Shown here: one piece after another, positions 25,321-34,922 of the stretch
How positions within the stretch are numbered: the stretch's first letter is position 1
Layout: each line of letters starts with the position of its first letter
NCBI RefSeq assembly: GCF_014397785.1
Contig: NZ_VZQQ01000008.1
Location: forward strand, 124,001-188,000
Source: Paraburkholderia podalyriae
GTDB lineage: Bacteria > Pseudomonadota > Gammaproteobacteria > Burkholderiales > Burkholderiaceae
Direction: 5' to 3'
DNA: 64,000 nucleotides
Notes under the pieces: generated by a model
Told to the model about the DNA's origin: nothing
Databases searched by the model: none
Seen by the model: only the letters and a program-made list of their open reading frames with translations
Program-made: the position numbers and the translations under genes

Positions 25321-26823
25321 GTGTCAGCATTGCCGGAATCACCGCCCAATTTGTCGCGTGATTCGCAGGACCTTCAGCGGGTTTCCGCCGCGATCGGGAC
25401 GCCACGCCGTATCGGGCGTGTGCTGCGCGGCATCGGCGCGGCGACGATGTGCGCGGTTGCGTTGACAGCGTGCGTCGACGTGAGGATGCCGGCTTATCAA
25501 CGCCCGGACACGCCGGCCAAGACATCGTGGTCGGATCGCAAGGGCGCGCCGGTATCGGCTGCGGAGACGATCGAGCGCGATTGGTGGAAGGGCTTCCAGG
25601 ACCCGTATCTGAATACGCTGATCGACAAGGCGATCGACGGCAACTTCGATATCCGGGTGCTGGCCGCGCGTATCGAAGTCGCGCACACGCAGATCAGCGA
25701 GACGCAAGCGGGCGCATTGCCGACCGTGGACCTCGGTGCCGGGGCCAATATCCAGAAGTCGACCGGCCAGCCTTTGACGAGGACGTACAACCTCGCGTTG
25801 CAGGTGAACTGGGACATCGACATCTGGGGCAAGGTCGAAAAAGGCGTGCAGGCGCAAAAGGCCGAGTTCCACGCGAGCGAGGCGGATTGGCGTGCGGGGT
25901 ATCTCGAACTGGTCGCGAACGTGGCCAGTACCTATTTCCAGATCCTGCAATTCGACGATCAGATCGCACAGCAGCAAAAGACCATCGCCACGAACCAGCA
26001 AATCCTGACGATCTACGAAGGCCAGGCGCGCAACGGGCTCGTGCCGCAAACGCAGGTCTTGCGCCAGCAGGCGGAGATCAACCGGCTGACCAACGATCTG
26101 TTCGAACAGCGCCGCGCGCGCGCGGTCGCCAACAATGCGCTCTGTACGCTGCTCGGCGTGCCGGCCGGCGAGTTCCAGGTGCCAACGGGTCATTTGCAGG
26201 ACCGCGTGAAGTTGCCGGGCGTGCCCGATGGTCTGCCCGCGCAATTGCTGTCGCGCCGCCCCGACGTGGTGGCGGCCGAATTCAGGGTACTCGAGGCCTA
26301 TGACCTCGTCGGACAGTCGAAGCTCGCCCAATTGCCGACCATCGGCCTCACCGCGCAGGGCGGCACGGCAAGCTACGCGCTCAACCAGTTGCTGAAGTCG
26401 TTCTCGTTCGGCCTGATGCCGAGTATCGACATTCCGTTGTTCGATCCGGGCGTGCGCGCACATGTGAAGGTGACCGAAGCGCAATCGAAAGTCGCCGCGC
26501 AGCAATATCGCGTGGCCGTGATGGGCGCGTTCGAGGAAGTAGAGAATGCGCTCGTCAATCTGAGTGCCAATAAGGCGCAGCACGCGGAATTGCAGCAGCA
26601 GGTGGCGCGCCTGCAGATCGTCGCGGACCAGATCCAGTCGCAATTGCGCCTTGGCGTCGTGTCGCAACTCGAAGTTTTCGAAGACGAGCGAACCTTGCTG
26701 GAGGCGCAACAGGCGTTGCTGGAAAACCATCAATTGATTCTGTCCGACACGGTAACGCTTTATAAGGCGCTCGGCGGCGGCTGGCCAGGTGTCGACGTAG
26801 AAGCGCAAGTGAAAGAGAAGTAA
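25321..26823 (+). CDS. TolC/NodT-family outer membrane lipoprotein
   Basis: I prefer the GTG at 25321 (GGAG six bases upstream) to the ATG at 25303; this gives 500 aa. A lipoprotein signal ends in the lipobox LTAC. Two OEP repeats follow, with family features such as QVNWDIDIWGKVEKGVQAQ, long coiled-coil stretches, and LLSRRPDVVAAEFRVLEA. By sequence alone it resembles RND-type outer membrane factors. Its position next to an HlyD-type adaptor and a peptidase-type ABC exporter argues that it is the outer membrane channel of a type I system. Confidence 0.9.
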   Translation: MSALPESPPNLSRDSQDLQRVSAAIGTPRRIGRVLRGIGAATMCAVALTACVDVRMPAYQRPDTPAKTSWSDRKGAPVSAAETIERDWWKGFQDPYLNTLIDKAIDGNFDIRVLAARIEVAHTQISETQAGALPTVDLGAGANIQKSTGQPLTRTYNLALQVNWDIDIWGKVEKGVQAQKAEFHASEADWRAGYLELVANVASTYFQILQFDDQIAQQQKTIATNQQILTIYEGQARNGLVPQTQVLRQQAEINRLTNDLFEQRRARAVANNALCTLLGVPAGEFQVPTGHLQDRVKLPGVPDGLPAQLLSRRPDVVAAEFRVLEAYDLVGQSKLAQLPTIGLTAQGGTASYALNQLLKSFSFGLMPSIDIPLFDPGVRAHVKVTEAQSKVAAQQYRVAVMGAFEEVENALVNLSANKAQHAELQQQVARLQIVADQIQSQLRLGVVSQLEVFEDERTLLEAQQALLENHQLILSDTVTLYKALGGGWPGVDVEAQVKEK

Positions 26824-26917
26824 CGAAGCATTCAGCTAAACCAGGCGTTGGCGTACCAGGCGGGTATTTCGTCCGCTGACGACTTCCCCGCGGTCTTCTC
26901 AACCGGCGATATCCAAA

Positions 26918-26945
26918 TTGACACTCTCGATGCGTGACTTACAAT
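26918..26945 (+). promoter_or_regulatory. Sigma-70 promoter of the FHA-HlyD-PPIase-ABC-activator operon
   Basis: Perfect -35 TTGACA (26918-26923), 16-bp spacer and -10 TACAAT (26940-26945). It predicts a start near 26952 and a 5' leader of about 115 bases before the FHA gene. It indicates that the machinery is made constitutively while the peptides depend on sigma-54. Confidence 0.75.
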
Positions 26946-27066
26946 CCTCTAGGGGTCGGCGTTTGCGTGGCGCTCAACAACAACAAACAATGTTGCGCCG
27001 TTGTTCTTCGTCCCGTTCGCCCCGCGTCCTCGCCGCGGCAGGTAAACGCTTAGCGATCCAGACATA

Positions 27067-29673
27067 ATGGCCACCGGCGAAGCTCCGATTGCTGAAAGAC
27101 GCACGACAGTGGACGCTGCCTTCGACGTGGTGTTGTCGCCGGTTGCGTGCGCGCAGCGCGCCGCGCTCGACGCCATTCGCATCGTCGACGACCTGTTCGC
27201 GGTCGGCCGCAGCGAAGCGCCATTCAACGACTATTCCGCGCAATGTACCGCCGGCCTGTCGCGCCGGCATGCGCGCGTTTTCATCGAGCATGGCGCGATT
27301 TATGTTGCCGATCTGGGCAGCAAGAACGGCACGACGGTCAACGGCATCGCGGTGCGGCAAACTCCCGCACGTATTCGCGCCGGCGATGAACTCTGCTTTG
27401 GCGGCGAGCTGTGCTATCGCGTCGGCATCGAGCCGCGCGCGCGTATCGTCGCGGGTGCAAGCGCTTCGCCCGTCACTCATCTATTACTGGTGCCGCAGCG
27501 CGATGAGCTGGGTCTGCAACCGGTCGACGTGTTGGCTTTTCCGTTTCTGATCAGCAAAACGGACGACGTTTTCTCACGCTATAAAAACCGTTACCCGCAC
27601 CAGGTCAATTACATTTCGCGGCGCCATGCGCATCTGTTTCTGAAGGGCGGTGAGTTCTATGTCGAGGATCTCGGCAGCACCAACGGTACGTTCGTGAATG
27701 GACAGCGGATCGGCGAATCGGCGCTTGCGCTAGTGGACGGCGATGTGGTTGCATTTGGCGGCGACCACTTCGTCTACAGGGTGTCGCTACAGAACTCCCC
27801 TGACGTCGAGCCCACCGTGACCCAGCTTTCTCTTCGTCCCGCTGCCGACAGCGCCGCCGATGCCGACAAGACGACCTTCGTCGGCGCGGCGCATTCGTTT
27901 CTCGACATCTTTTGCGTCGATCCGGCGCTGCAACGCGAAGACGAAGTGAACGAAGCGGCGCAACCGGGCTCTGCGCGCGCGAAGCGCGAAGCAATAGTGA
28001 CGGCAAATGGCGTGCCGGGCGCAAAAGGCGCGCAAGGGGCGCATCCGGCGGACACGAAAGACGGTGCGAACGATAAAAGCGGCAAACGCGCCGCAAAGAG
28101 TCGGCAGCGTCGTTGGAAGATGGTCGCCGGCGAACTGCATAAGGCGCTCGCGGACGGTGAGCACACCAATGTGCGGCGCGCCGCGGCATGGGGCGGCGCC
28201 GGTGTCGCGATCGTGGTCGCGCTTGGCGTGGGCCTCTATCTGCACGGTTCATCGGAACGCGAGTTGAAGAGCCTGCTCGCAAGCGGTGATTATTCGAGCG
28301 CCGTCACGGTCGCGCGCGGCTATCTGGCCACGCATCCGACGGACACGAAAATCCGGGCGCTCGCGAGCGAGGCGATATTGAAAGCGCAATTGCCGGGCTG
28401 GCTCGAAGCATTGCAAAAAGCGCAGTTCGACCAGGCCGACGCGCTGCTGAACAACATGAAGGCGTTGAGCGTGAATAACGCCGATATGGCGTCGCTGGTC
28501 GGCGAATTGCAATGGGTCGGCGATCTCGAACGCTTCGTCGCGGCGCGCGGCGGCGTCGACGCCCCGATTCGCATGTATGTGGACGAAGCGACGATCAACG
28601 ATCTGCTGCATCGCTGGGACGACGATGCGACGACTCATCAGCGCGCGCTCGACCGTATTGCGAGCTACGTGCCTGACTTCGCGGAGCCCTATGCGCACGC
28701 GCTCAGTCATCTGCGCAAGCTCGAAAGCGACGATTCGGTGTACGTCGCCGCGATCGACCGGCTGAATGGCGTGATCCATACTGAACTCGCGCGCGACCAA
28801 CCCGACGCATTGCCGCCGCTACTCGACGATTACACGCAGCGTTATCCACGGCTCGCGGGTCTCGATCGCGTGCGTGACGATTTGCGCCAATATACGGCGT
28901 TGCTGAATGCCGCACTGAGCCGTCAATGGACGTCGTTGCTCGCGATGATGAAAACGGCGCGCTTCAGTACACCGCCTTTTCAGACGCAATTCCAGCAGCT
29001 GGCGGCTAGGCGTTTGCCGGCGGCGGAAATCGTTCAACGTCAGGACGCGGTCGATGCCGCGTGGCAGCGCGGCGACGCGCAGCAGGCGCTGAACGATTTG
29101 CAGTCGATGCCGGCAAGCCCGTGGTCCGACGTGATCGCGGCCGAAGCGGCGCACAAGAAGGCGTTGTCCGATCAATACGACGATCTGCGGAAACCGCATG
29201 GCGCAAAGGACTACGACCAGCGTCTGCTGTCGTTCTACGCGAGCCTCGATCCGCGGACCGACGCATGGTTCGTGCAGGCGATCCAGAAAGACGTCGCCGC
29301 ATTGCATGACAAGGCACTCTCGCATGCGCAAGATCTGTTGCTGCGCGCGCAAAGCCTGTGGAAGGAATACCGCGCGAATGGCCCGATCGGCGGCACGCAG
29401 CGGCTCGAAGCCGGCATCTCGCCGGGCTTTCGCAACGAGGCGCGGCTGCTTACCGACGCGCAAACGGCGGCGCGGCAGGGCATGCGCATCTATACACAGC
29501 TGAAGGCCGACCATCCCGCCGATTTCGATCGCCTGCTCGCGGATATCGAAGCCGAGGCGAGTTTGCAGCGCCGTTCGTTGACGGAGTTGCGCATGGTGCT
29601 GGACCCTGGGCTCCTGAAAGCGAAGCTCGCGTTGATTGGAGGCGATGAGAGTGAAACGCGACCCTCACCCTAG
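27067..29673 (+). CDS. Twin-FHA-domain membrane protein
   Basis: The 868 aa protein has two forkhead-associated domains. FHA1 (about 30-115) has GRS, SRRHARV and DLGSKNGTTVNG; FHA2 (about 150-245) has SRRHAHL and DLGSTNGTFVNG. The Ser/Arg/His and Asn residues that bind phosphothreonine are kept in both. An acidic-basic linker leads to one membrane segment at about 372-396 (GGAGVAIVVALGVGLYLHG) and a large, mostly helical C-terminal half of unknown family. It is the first gene of the secretion operon and the expected reader of phosphorylation by the adjacent kinase. Confidence 0.92.
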   Translation: MATGEAPIAERRTTVDAAFDVVLSPVACAQRAALDAIRIVDDLFAVGRSEAPFNDYSAQCTAGLSRRHARVFIEHGAIYVADLGSKNGTTVNGIAVRQTPARIRAGDELCFGGELCYRVGIEPRARIVAGASASPVTHLLLVPQRDELGLQPVDVLAFPFLISKTDDVFSRYKNRYPHQVNYISRRHAHLFLKGGEFYVEDLGSTNGTFVNGQRIGESALALVDGDVVAFGGDHFVYRVSLQNSPDVEPTVTQLSLRPAADSAADADKTTFVGAAHSFLDIFCVDPALQREDEVNEAAQPGSARAKREAIVTANGVPGAKGAQGAHPADTKDGANDKSGKRAAKSRQRRWKMVAGELHKALADGEHTNVRRAAAWGGAGVAIVVALGVGLYLHGSSERELKSLLASGDYSSAVTVARGYLATHPTDTKIRALASEAILKAQLPGWLEALQKAQFDQADALLNNMKALSVNNADMASLVGELQWVGDLERFVAARGGVDAPIRMYVDEATINDLLHRWDDDATTHQRALDRIASYVPDFAEPYAHALSHLRKLESDDSVYVAAIDRLNGVIHTELARDQPDALPPLLDDYTQRYPRLAGLDRVRDDLRQYTALLNAALSRQWTSLLAMMKTARFSTPPFQTQFQQLAARRLPAAEIVQRQDAVDAAWQRGDAQQALNDLQSMPASPWSDVIAAEAAHKKALSDQYDDLRKPHGAKDYDQRLLSFYASLDPRTDAWFVQAIQKDVAALHDKALSHAQDLLLRAQSLWKEYRANGPIGGTQRLEAGISPGFRNEARLLTDAQTAARQGMRIYTQLKADHPADFDRLLADIEAEASLQRRSLTELRMVLDPGLLKAKLALIGGDESETRPSP

Positions 29674-31024
29674 ACCGTTGTCGGAGGCGCTCGAGGATCA
29701 TAGCGTCGAAGGCATCGCGATTCTGACGTCGGAGCCGGTGCGGATTGCGCGCGCATTGATCTGGGCGATGGTTGCGCTCGTCGTCTCGGGTTTGCTGTGG
29801 TCGTTCGTCGGCCGCGCGGATGTGATCGTCAGTGCGCCTGGCACGTTGTCGCCGGAATCGGAAGTGCGGCGCATCTATACGCCGATCGACGGCGAACTCG
29901 CGGATCTATATATCGCCGAGGGACAGCCGGTATCGAAAGGCGACGTGCTCGCGCGCCTGAACGCGCGCGGCGCGATCGAGGCAGCGAGCAATGCGTTACA
30001 GGCACAACTCAAACTCGAAGACGCCGAACGCGAATGGAAGCAGTTTCCTGAGAAGAAGGCGTTGATGGAACGTAAGGCCGCGTCGCTGAAGGCGCAACTC
30101 GACGTCGAAGAGCGCTTGAACGAGAATCGCGTTTCCGAAGGCACGACGAAACTGGCCGAAGGACAGAAGGCCGAACTCGACGAAGCGCGCAGTTCGCTCG
30201 ACAACGCACGCCGCACGCGTGAAGCGGCGAATCAGGAGCTCGATCGCTATTCACGGCTGTTCGCGCAGCCGGGCGGCGGTGGCATTGCCGAATTGCAGGT
30301 CGAACAGAAACGCACGGCCGCACTCGAGGCGGATAACGCGTATCGTGTCGCGCAATCGAAGCTGGCCGAGCTCGACTTTCGGCTGAGCCATGAATATGCG
30401 CAGGCGAACGCACAACTCGCGACGAGCGGCCAGCAAAGCACCGATCTGCAACTGCGATACGATTCGGCGGTGCGCGATATCACCGATGCGGAAGACAAGC
30501 TGCGCGTGCAATTGCAAAGCGCGCGCCTCGAAGCCGATGCCGCGGCGCGCGTGCGTTTCGAGAACATCGATAAAGACAATTTTCTGCTGGTTCTCGCGCC
30601 GGTTTCGGGCGTGATTACCGACGTCACGTCGACGCAGCGCGGCGACAAGATTCAGGCGAATGCGCCGCTCGGCGGCATTGCGCCAAAAGACGCGCGGCCC
30701 GTGCTGAAGATCGAAATCGCCGAACACGACCGCGCCTTTCTGCACGAAGGGCTGCCGGTCAAATTGAAGTTCAACGCGTTTCCTTACCAGCGCTATGGCT
30801 TGATCAACGGCACGCTCGCGTATATCTCGCCGGCCACGAAGCCGTCCGCGCAGGACAAGCAGCCGGTCTATGAGGGCCGCGTCACGCTCGACAAGGATTA
30901 CTACCAGGTCGCCGACACGCGTTATCCACTGCGTTACGGCATGACCGCCAATGCGGAAATCGTCGTGCGCGAGCGGCGCCTGATCGATCTCGGTCTCGAT
31001 CCGTTCAGACAGGTGGCCGGTTGA
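29645..31024 (+). CDS. HlyD-type periplasmic adaptor of type I secretion
   Basis: The gene overlaps the end of the FHA gene. Starts at ATG 29645 (459 aa) or GTG 29651 are possible; GGAGG at 29638 is better spaced for the GTG. One membrane segment lies at about 34-58 (LIWAMVALVVSGLLWSFVG). A lipoyl/barrel-sandwich half, a long coiled-coil hairpin (about 95-290) and a second barrel half (VLAPVSGVITDVTSTQRGDK) follow. It links the inner-membrane exporter to the TolC-family channel. The layout resembles NHLM/bacteriocin-type secretion proteins. Confidence 0.9.
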   Translation: MRVKRDPHPRPLSEALEDHSVEGIAILTSEPVRIARALIWAMVALVVSGLLWSFVGRADVIVSAPGTLSPESEVRRIYTPIDGELADLYIAEGQPVSKGDVLARLNARGAIEAASNALQAQLKLEDAEREWKQFPEKKALMERKAASLKAQLDVEERLNENRVSEGTTKLAEGQKAELDEARSSLDNARRTREAANQELDRYSRLFAQPGGGGIAELQVEQKRTAALEADNAYRVAQSKLAELDFRLSHEYAQANAQLATSGQQSTDLQLRYDSAVRDITDAEDKLRVQLQSARLEADAAARVRFENIDKDNFLLVLAPVSGVITDVTSTQRGDKIQANAPLGGIAPKDARPVLKIEIAEHDRAFLHEGLPVKLKFNAFPYQRYGLINGTLAYISPATKPSAQDKQPVYEGRVTLDKDYYQVADTRYPLRYGMTANAEIVVRERRLIDLGLDPFRQVAG

Positions 31025-31061
31025 GCGCGCGAATCAAACATCCACGAAAGGAGCGGAGAAA

Positions 31062-31814
31062 ATGACCGCGATAGTGCGTATCGATGACGAGGTCGTGGAC
31101 GTGGACGAGTTCATTCGTCTTCTGAAGCTGACCGGCCAGTTCGAGAGCCTGATCGAGCAGATCGTGCGCGACAAGCTTACCGTCCACGCGGCGAAGAAGC
31201 AGGGCGTCGCCGTCAGCGCGGACGAAATCCAGCAGCGCGCCGACCAGTTTCGCCGCGTGCGCGGGCTGCATCGCGCGGCGGACATGAATCATTATCTCGA
31301 CGCGCTGCGCGTGAGCCTCGACGAATTCGAGGTGTTCATTACCGACGGCCTCTATCAGGAGAAGATGCTCGACGAGATCGGCAACGACGCGGCGATTCGC
31401 GATTACTTCGCATTGAATTCACCGAAGTTCGACGCGCTCGAAGTCAGTCACATCGTGCTCGATAGCGAAGGCAAGGCGAAGGAGATGATCTCGTACCTGC
31501 ACGATGACCCCGACGCCTTCGCCGAGATGGCGCGCGAGCATTCGATTGCCGATACGCGCGAGTCGGGCGGCGTGATCGGCAAGGTGCTGCGTGGGTCGCT
31601 GAAGCCCGATATCGAGGCGAAGATCTTCAATGCCGCGGTCGGCGATCTGCTCGGGCCGTTTCCGTCGGCCGACCGTTCGTGTTTCGAGATTTTCGCGGTG
31701 ACGGCCAAGTATCCGGCCGCGCTCGATGCCGAAGTGGCCACAGAAATCCGCCGATTGCTGCGCGAGAGCTGGCTGATAGCCCGCGCCCAGGAACACGTGA
31801 TCGAAGCGCGCTAG
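31062..31814 (+). CDS. Parvulin-like peptidyl-prolyl isomerase (SurA/PpiC type)
   Basis: The 250 aa protein has an AAAGGAG leader. The N-terminal half is helical and SurA-like; a rotamase domain lies at about 128-225 with VSHIVLDSEGKA, AREHSIADTRESGGVIGKV and FNAAVGDLLGPF. No signal peptide is seen, so it probably acts in the cytoplasm, unlike SurA. Its place between adaptor and exporter genes points to a chaperone for the peptide precursors. The same combination (isomerase next to a cyclic-nucleotide-binding C39 exporter) is known from cyanobacteria. Confidence 0.88.
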   Translation: MTAIVRIDDEVVDVDEFIRLLKLTGQFESLIEQIVRDKLTVHAAKKQGVAVSADEIQQRADQFRRVRGLHRAADMNHYLDALRVSLDEFEVFITDGLYQEKMLDEIGNDAAIRDYFALNSPKFDALEVSHIVLDSEGKAKEMISYLHDDPDAFAEMAREHSIADTRESGGVIGKVLRGSLKPDIEAKIFNAAVGDLLGPFPSADRSCFEIFAVTAKYPAALDAEVATEIRRLLRESWLIARAQEHVIEAR

Positions 31815-31853
31815 TACCCGTCTAGCGCCCGATAAAGCGAGGCTCGCCGTTAC

Positions 31854-34800
31854 ATGGACGCCCCCCAGACCGCACCATCCGCGCCTTCCACCGCCGAATT
31901 TCTCGCTTCGGTGGAGATCCTGTCGCCATTCTCGCGCGACGAAATCGAGCGGCTTGCCGAATACGCGCAGGCAAAGTTCTATTCGTTTGGCGAAACGGTG
32001 TGCTCGGCGGGAGAAGTGGCCGACGGTCTCTATGTGATCCGCTCGGGCACGGTGCGTATCTTCACCGAGGAGCACGGCAAGGAAACCAGCATGGGCGTGC
32101 GCAAGTCGGGCGAGATCTTTGCCGACATCGCGATGCTGCGCACGTACGTTCACGAAGCGTCGGTACGGGCGTCGGCCAGGACCGAATTGCTGTTCATTCC
32201 GCGCGCCGCGATCGAACCCGTGATGGCGGCCAACGCCGCCGCGTTGGCGTTCGTCGCGAGCTATGTCGCGATCAATTCGGCCGGCGGATTCGTCGCGCAA
32301 CTGTTCGATCTGCGCGGCAAGCTGAACAAGGCGGAACTCGAGGAATACGTGCGCAGCGTCGGGGCGAAACGGGTGGCTGCCGGCAAGGAGATTCTCAAAC
32401 AGGACGGCCGCGACGACAGGCGGCTTTATGTGGTGCGGCAAGGCCAGGTGCGCATCGTGCGGCACGAGGAGGGCCACGACTATACGCTCGCGACGCTCGG
32501 CGAAGGCGAGATCTTCGGCGAGAAGGCGTGCCTGATGCGCCAGGAACAGATGGCATCGGTCGTCGCGAGCACCGACACGCGGCTACTGGTCATTCCCGAG
32601 CGCACCGTTCATTTCATTCTCGAACGCAATCCGAAACTGCGAGAAGTGCTCGACGAGCGAATCCGCTATGGCGACCGCGAACTGCAGCGGCAAAAGCGGC
32701 TCGAACAGCGGCGCAAGCTGCCGTTGCTGCTCGACTTGCACAGCAAGCCGGAACTGGGCGAGAAGATCATCCGGCGTTTCGCGCTCGTCGAGCAGGCCGA
32801 GGAGATGGATTGCGGCGCCGCGTGCCTCGCGATGATCTGCCGCCATTACGGCATTCCGATGACGCTCGGAAAACTGCGCGAACTCGCGAACGTGACGACG
32901 CAGGGCGCGACGCTCGACAGCCTCGCGCGCGCGGGCGAGTCGCTCGGCTTCACGACGCGCGGCGTGCAATGCACGTTCGATTCGCTGGCCGGCTTCGATC
33001 TGCCGTTCATCGTGCATTGGGAGGGCTATCACTATGTGATCGTGTACGGGCTGTCGAAAGAGTATGTGTGGGTGGCGGACCCGGCACTCGGTTTCAGAAA
33101 ACTGAGCGTCGAGGACTTCGAACGTGGCTGGAGCGGTACCTGTCTGTTATTTACAGGCGGATCGCAACTGTTGCAGATGTCGGCGGCGCGCTCGCCGTGG
33201 ATTCGTTTTGTCGGCTATCTGAAGCCGTACCGCAAGATACTCGGCTATCTGTTTCTCGCGACCTTCGTGATCCAGGTGCTCGGCGTGATTCCACCGCTGA
33301 TCATTCAGAACATTCTCGACGGCGTGATCGTGCATCAGAACGTCAGTCTGCTCCATATGCTGATCGGCGGGCTCATCATCTCCAACGTCTTCACGCAGTT
33401 GACGTCAACGATTCGCGCATATCTGGCGAACTTCATGGTCCGCAACATGGACTTCGCGATGATGTCGCAGTTCTTCAAGCATACGTTGTCGCTGCCGTTC
33501 TCGTTCTTCGCGAAGCGCAAGACCGGCGATATCTTCGCGCGCTTTCAGGAAAACCAGACGATCCGCGCTTTCCTGACCGAATCCACCGTGACGACCGCGC
33601 TGAATCTGTTGATGATCTTCATCTACTTCACGATCATGTTCGTGTACAACGTGAAGATGACGCTGGTGCTGATCGGGTTCGTGATTCCGATCATGGGACT
33701 CACGGTGATCGCGACGCCGAAGATCAAGGGCTACGCACGAGAGGTGTTCACGGCGTCGACCGAGGCGAAGTCGTTCCTGATGGAGGCCCTCTCCGGTGTC
33801 GAGACCGTCAAGGGCATGGGTATCGAGCGGCCGGTGCGGTTGCGCTGGGAGAAGAAATACGCGAAGGCGCTCGAATTGCAGTATCGCGCGCACGCCTTCA
33901 ATATTCTGGTCAGCTTTGGCAGTCAATTGCTGAATGCGGCCACGACGATTGCGATTCTGTGGGTCGGCGCGAATCTGGTACTCGCGCGTGAATTGACGAT
34001 CGGCCAGCTGATCGCGTTCAATGCGTTCATGGGCAGCGTATTGAGTCCGCTGATGGGTCTCGTCGGTTTGTGGAGCATGCTCAACGATGCGGGCGTCGCG
34101 ATGGAACGGCTCGGCGATGTGCTCGATATCGAGCCCGAACAGAAGCCGCAGGATTTGCCCTCGCGCGTGATGCTGCCGGAACTGCAGGGCGAAATCAGCC
34201 TGCAAGGCGTGTATTTCCGCTATGGCGAAGACGATTCCGCTTATGTGCTGGAGAACATCAGCTTCGATATCAAGCCCGGCGAACTGGTCGCGATCGTCGG
34301 GCGCAGCGGGTCGGGCAAGACCACGCTGGCGAAGCTGCTGGTCGGTTTTTATCAGCCAAGCGAAGGGAAAATGACGATCGACGGCTATGACTCCGGCGTG
34401 ATCGACAAGGCTTATTTTCGCGCACAAATCGGCTACGTGATGCAAAGCAATCTGCTGTTCTCGGGCACTATCGCCGAGAACGTCGCGAGCGGCGACGATG
34501 CGCCGGAGCGCCGCCGCATCGAGGAAGTCGCGAAGATGGCCGACGCGCACGGCTTCATCAGCAAGATGCCGCTCGGCTATGAGCAGATCGTCGGCGAGCG
34601 CGGCATCGGTTTGTCGGGCGGTCAGATCCAGCGGCTGTGCATTGCGCGCGCGTTGTATCACGATCCGCGTCTGCTCGTGTTCGACGAGGCGACATCGGCG
34701 CTCGACTCGCAATCGGAAAGCAATATTCTCGGCAATATGCACGACATTCTGAAGGGCCGCACGGCGGTGATCATCGCGCATCGGCTCAGCACGATCATGC

Positions 34801-34922
34801 GCGCGGACAAGATTCTCGTGCTGTATGAAGGCGCGATCGTCGAACAGGGCCGTCACGAAGAGCTGATCCAGCGCGGCGGCATGTACTACCAGCTCGTGCA
34901 GAAACAGTTGAGTGCATCATGA
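31854..34922 (+). CDS. ABC exporter with two cNMP-binding domains and C39 peptidase
   Basis: The 1022 aa protein has five modules. Two cyclic-nucleotide-binding folds lie at about 20-135 and 150-270. A C39 peptidase at about 305-435 has Cys320 (EMDCGAACLAMICRHYG), His393 (EGYHYVIVYG) and Asp409 (VWVADPALG), so it looks active. A six-helix exporter domain spans about 450-740. The ATPase has Walker A GRSGSGKTTL, signature LSGGQIQRL and Walker B LLVFDEATSALD. C39 domains cut after Gly-Gly in leaders like those of P1-P6. HetC of filamentous cyanobacteria has a comparable architecture. Whether the cNMP domains still bind a nucleotide is unknown. Confidence 0.95.
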   Translation: MDAPQTAPSAPSTAEFLASVEILSPFSRDEIERLAEYAQAKFYSFGETVCSAGEVADGLYVIRSGTVRIFTEEHGKETSMGVRKSGEIFADIAMLRTYVHEASVRASARTELLFIPRAAIEPVMAANAAALAFVASYVAINSAGGFVAQLFDLRGKLNKAELEEYVRSVGAKRVAAGKEILKQDGRDDRRLYVVRQGQVRIVRHEEGHDYTLATLGEGEIFGEKACLMRQEQMASVVASTDTRLLVIPERTVHFILERNPKLREVLDERIRYGDRELQRQKRLEQRRKLPLLLDLHSKPELGEKIIRRFALVEQAEEMDCGAACLAMICRHYGIPMTLGKLRELANVTTQGATLDSLARAGESLGFTTRGVQCTFDSLAGFDLPFIVHWEGYHYVIVYGLSKEYVWVADPALGFRKLSVEDFERGWSGTCLLFTGGSQLLQMSAARSPWIRFVGYLKPYRKILGYLFLATFVIQVLGVIPPLIIQNILDGVIVHQNVSLLHMLIGGLIISNVFTQLTSTIRAYLANFMVRNMDFAMMSQFFKHTLSLPFSFFAKRKTGDIFARFQENQTIRAFLTESTVTTALNLLMIFIYFTIMFVYNVKMTLVLIGFVIPIMGLTVIATPKIKGYAREVFTASTEAKSFLMEALSGVETVKGMGIERPVRLRWEKKYAKALELQYRAHAFNILVSFGSQLLNAATTIAILWVGANLVLARELTIGQLIAFNAFMGSVLSPLMGLVGLWSMLNDAGVAMERLGDVLDIEPEQKPQDLPSRVMLPELQGEISLQGVYFRYGEDDSAYVLENISFDIKPGELVAIVGRSGSGKTTLAKLLVGFYQPSEGKMTIDGYDSGVIDKAYFRAQIGYVMQSNLLFSGTIAENVASGDDAPERRRIEEVAKMADAHGFISKMPLGYEQIVGERGIGLSGGQIQRLCIARALYHDPRLLVFDEATSALDSQSESNILGNMHDILKGRTAVIIAHRLSTIMRADKILVLYEGAIVEQGRHEELIQRGGMYYQLVQKQLSAS

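Noticed and set aside
33405..34856. 483-codon minus-strand frame opposite the exporter
   Set aside because: No recognisable motifs; it mirrors the codon bias of the exporter gene.
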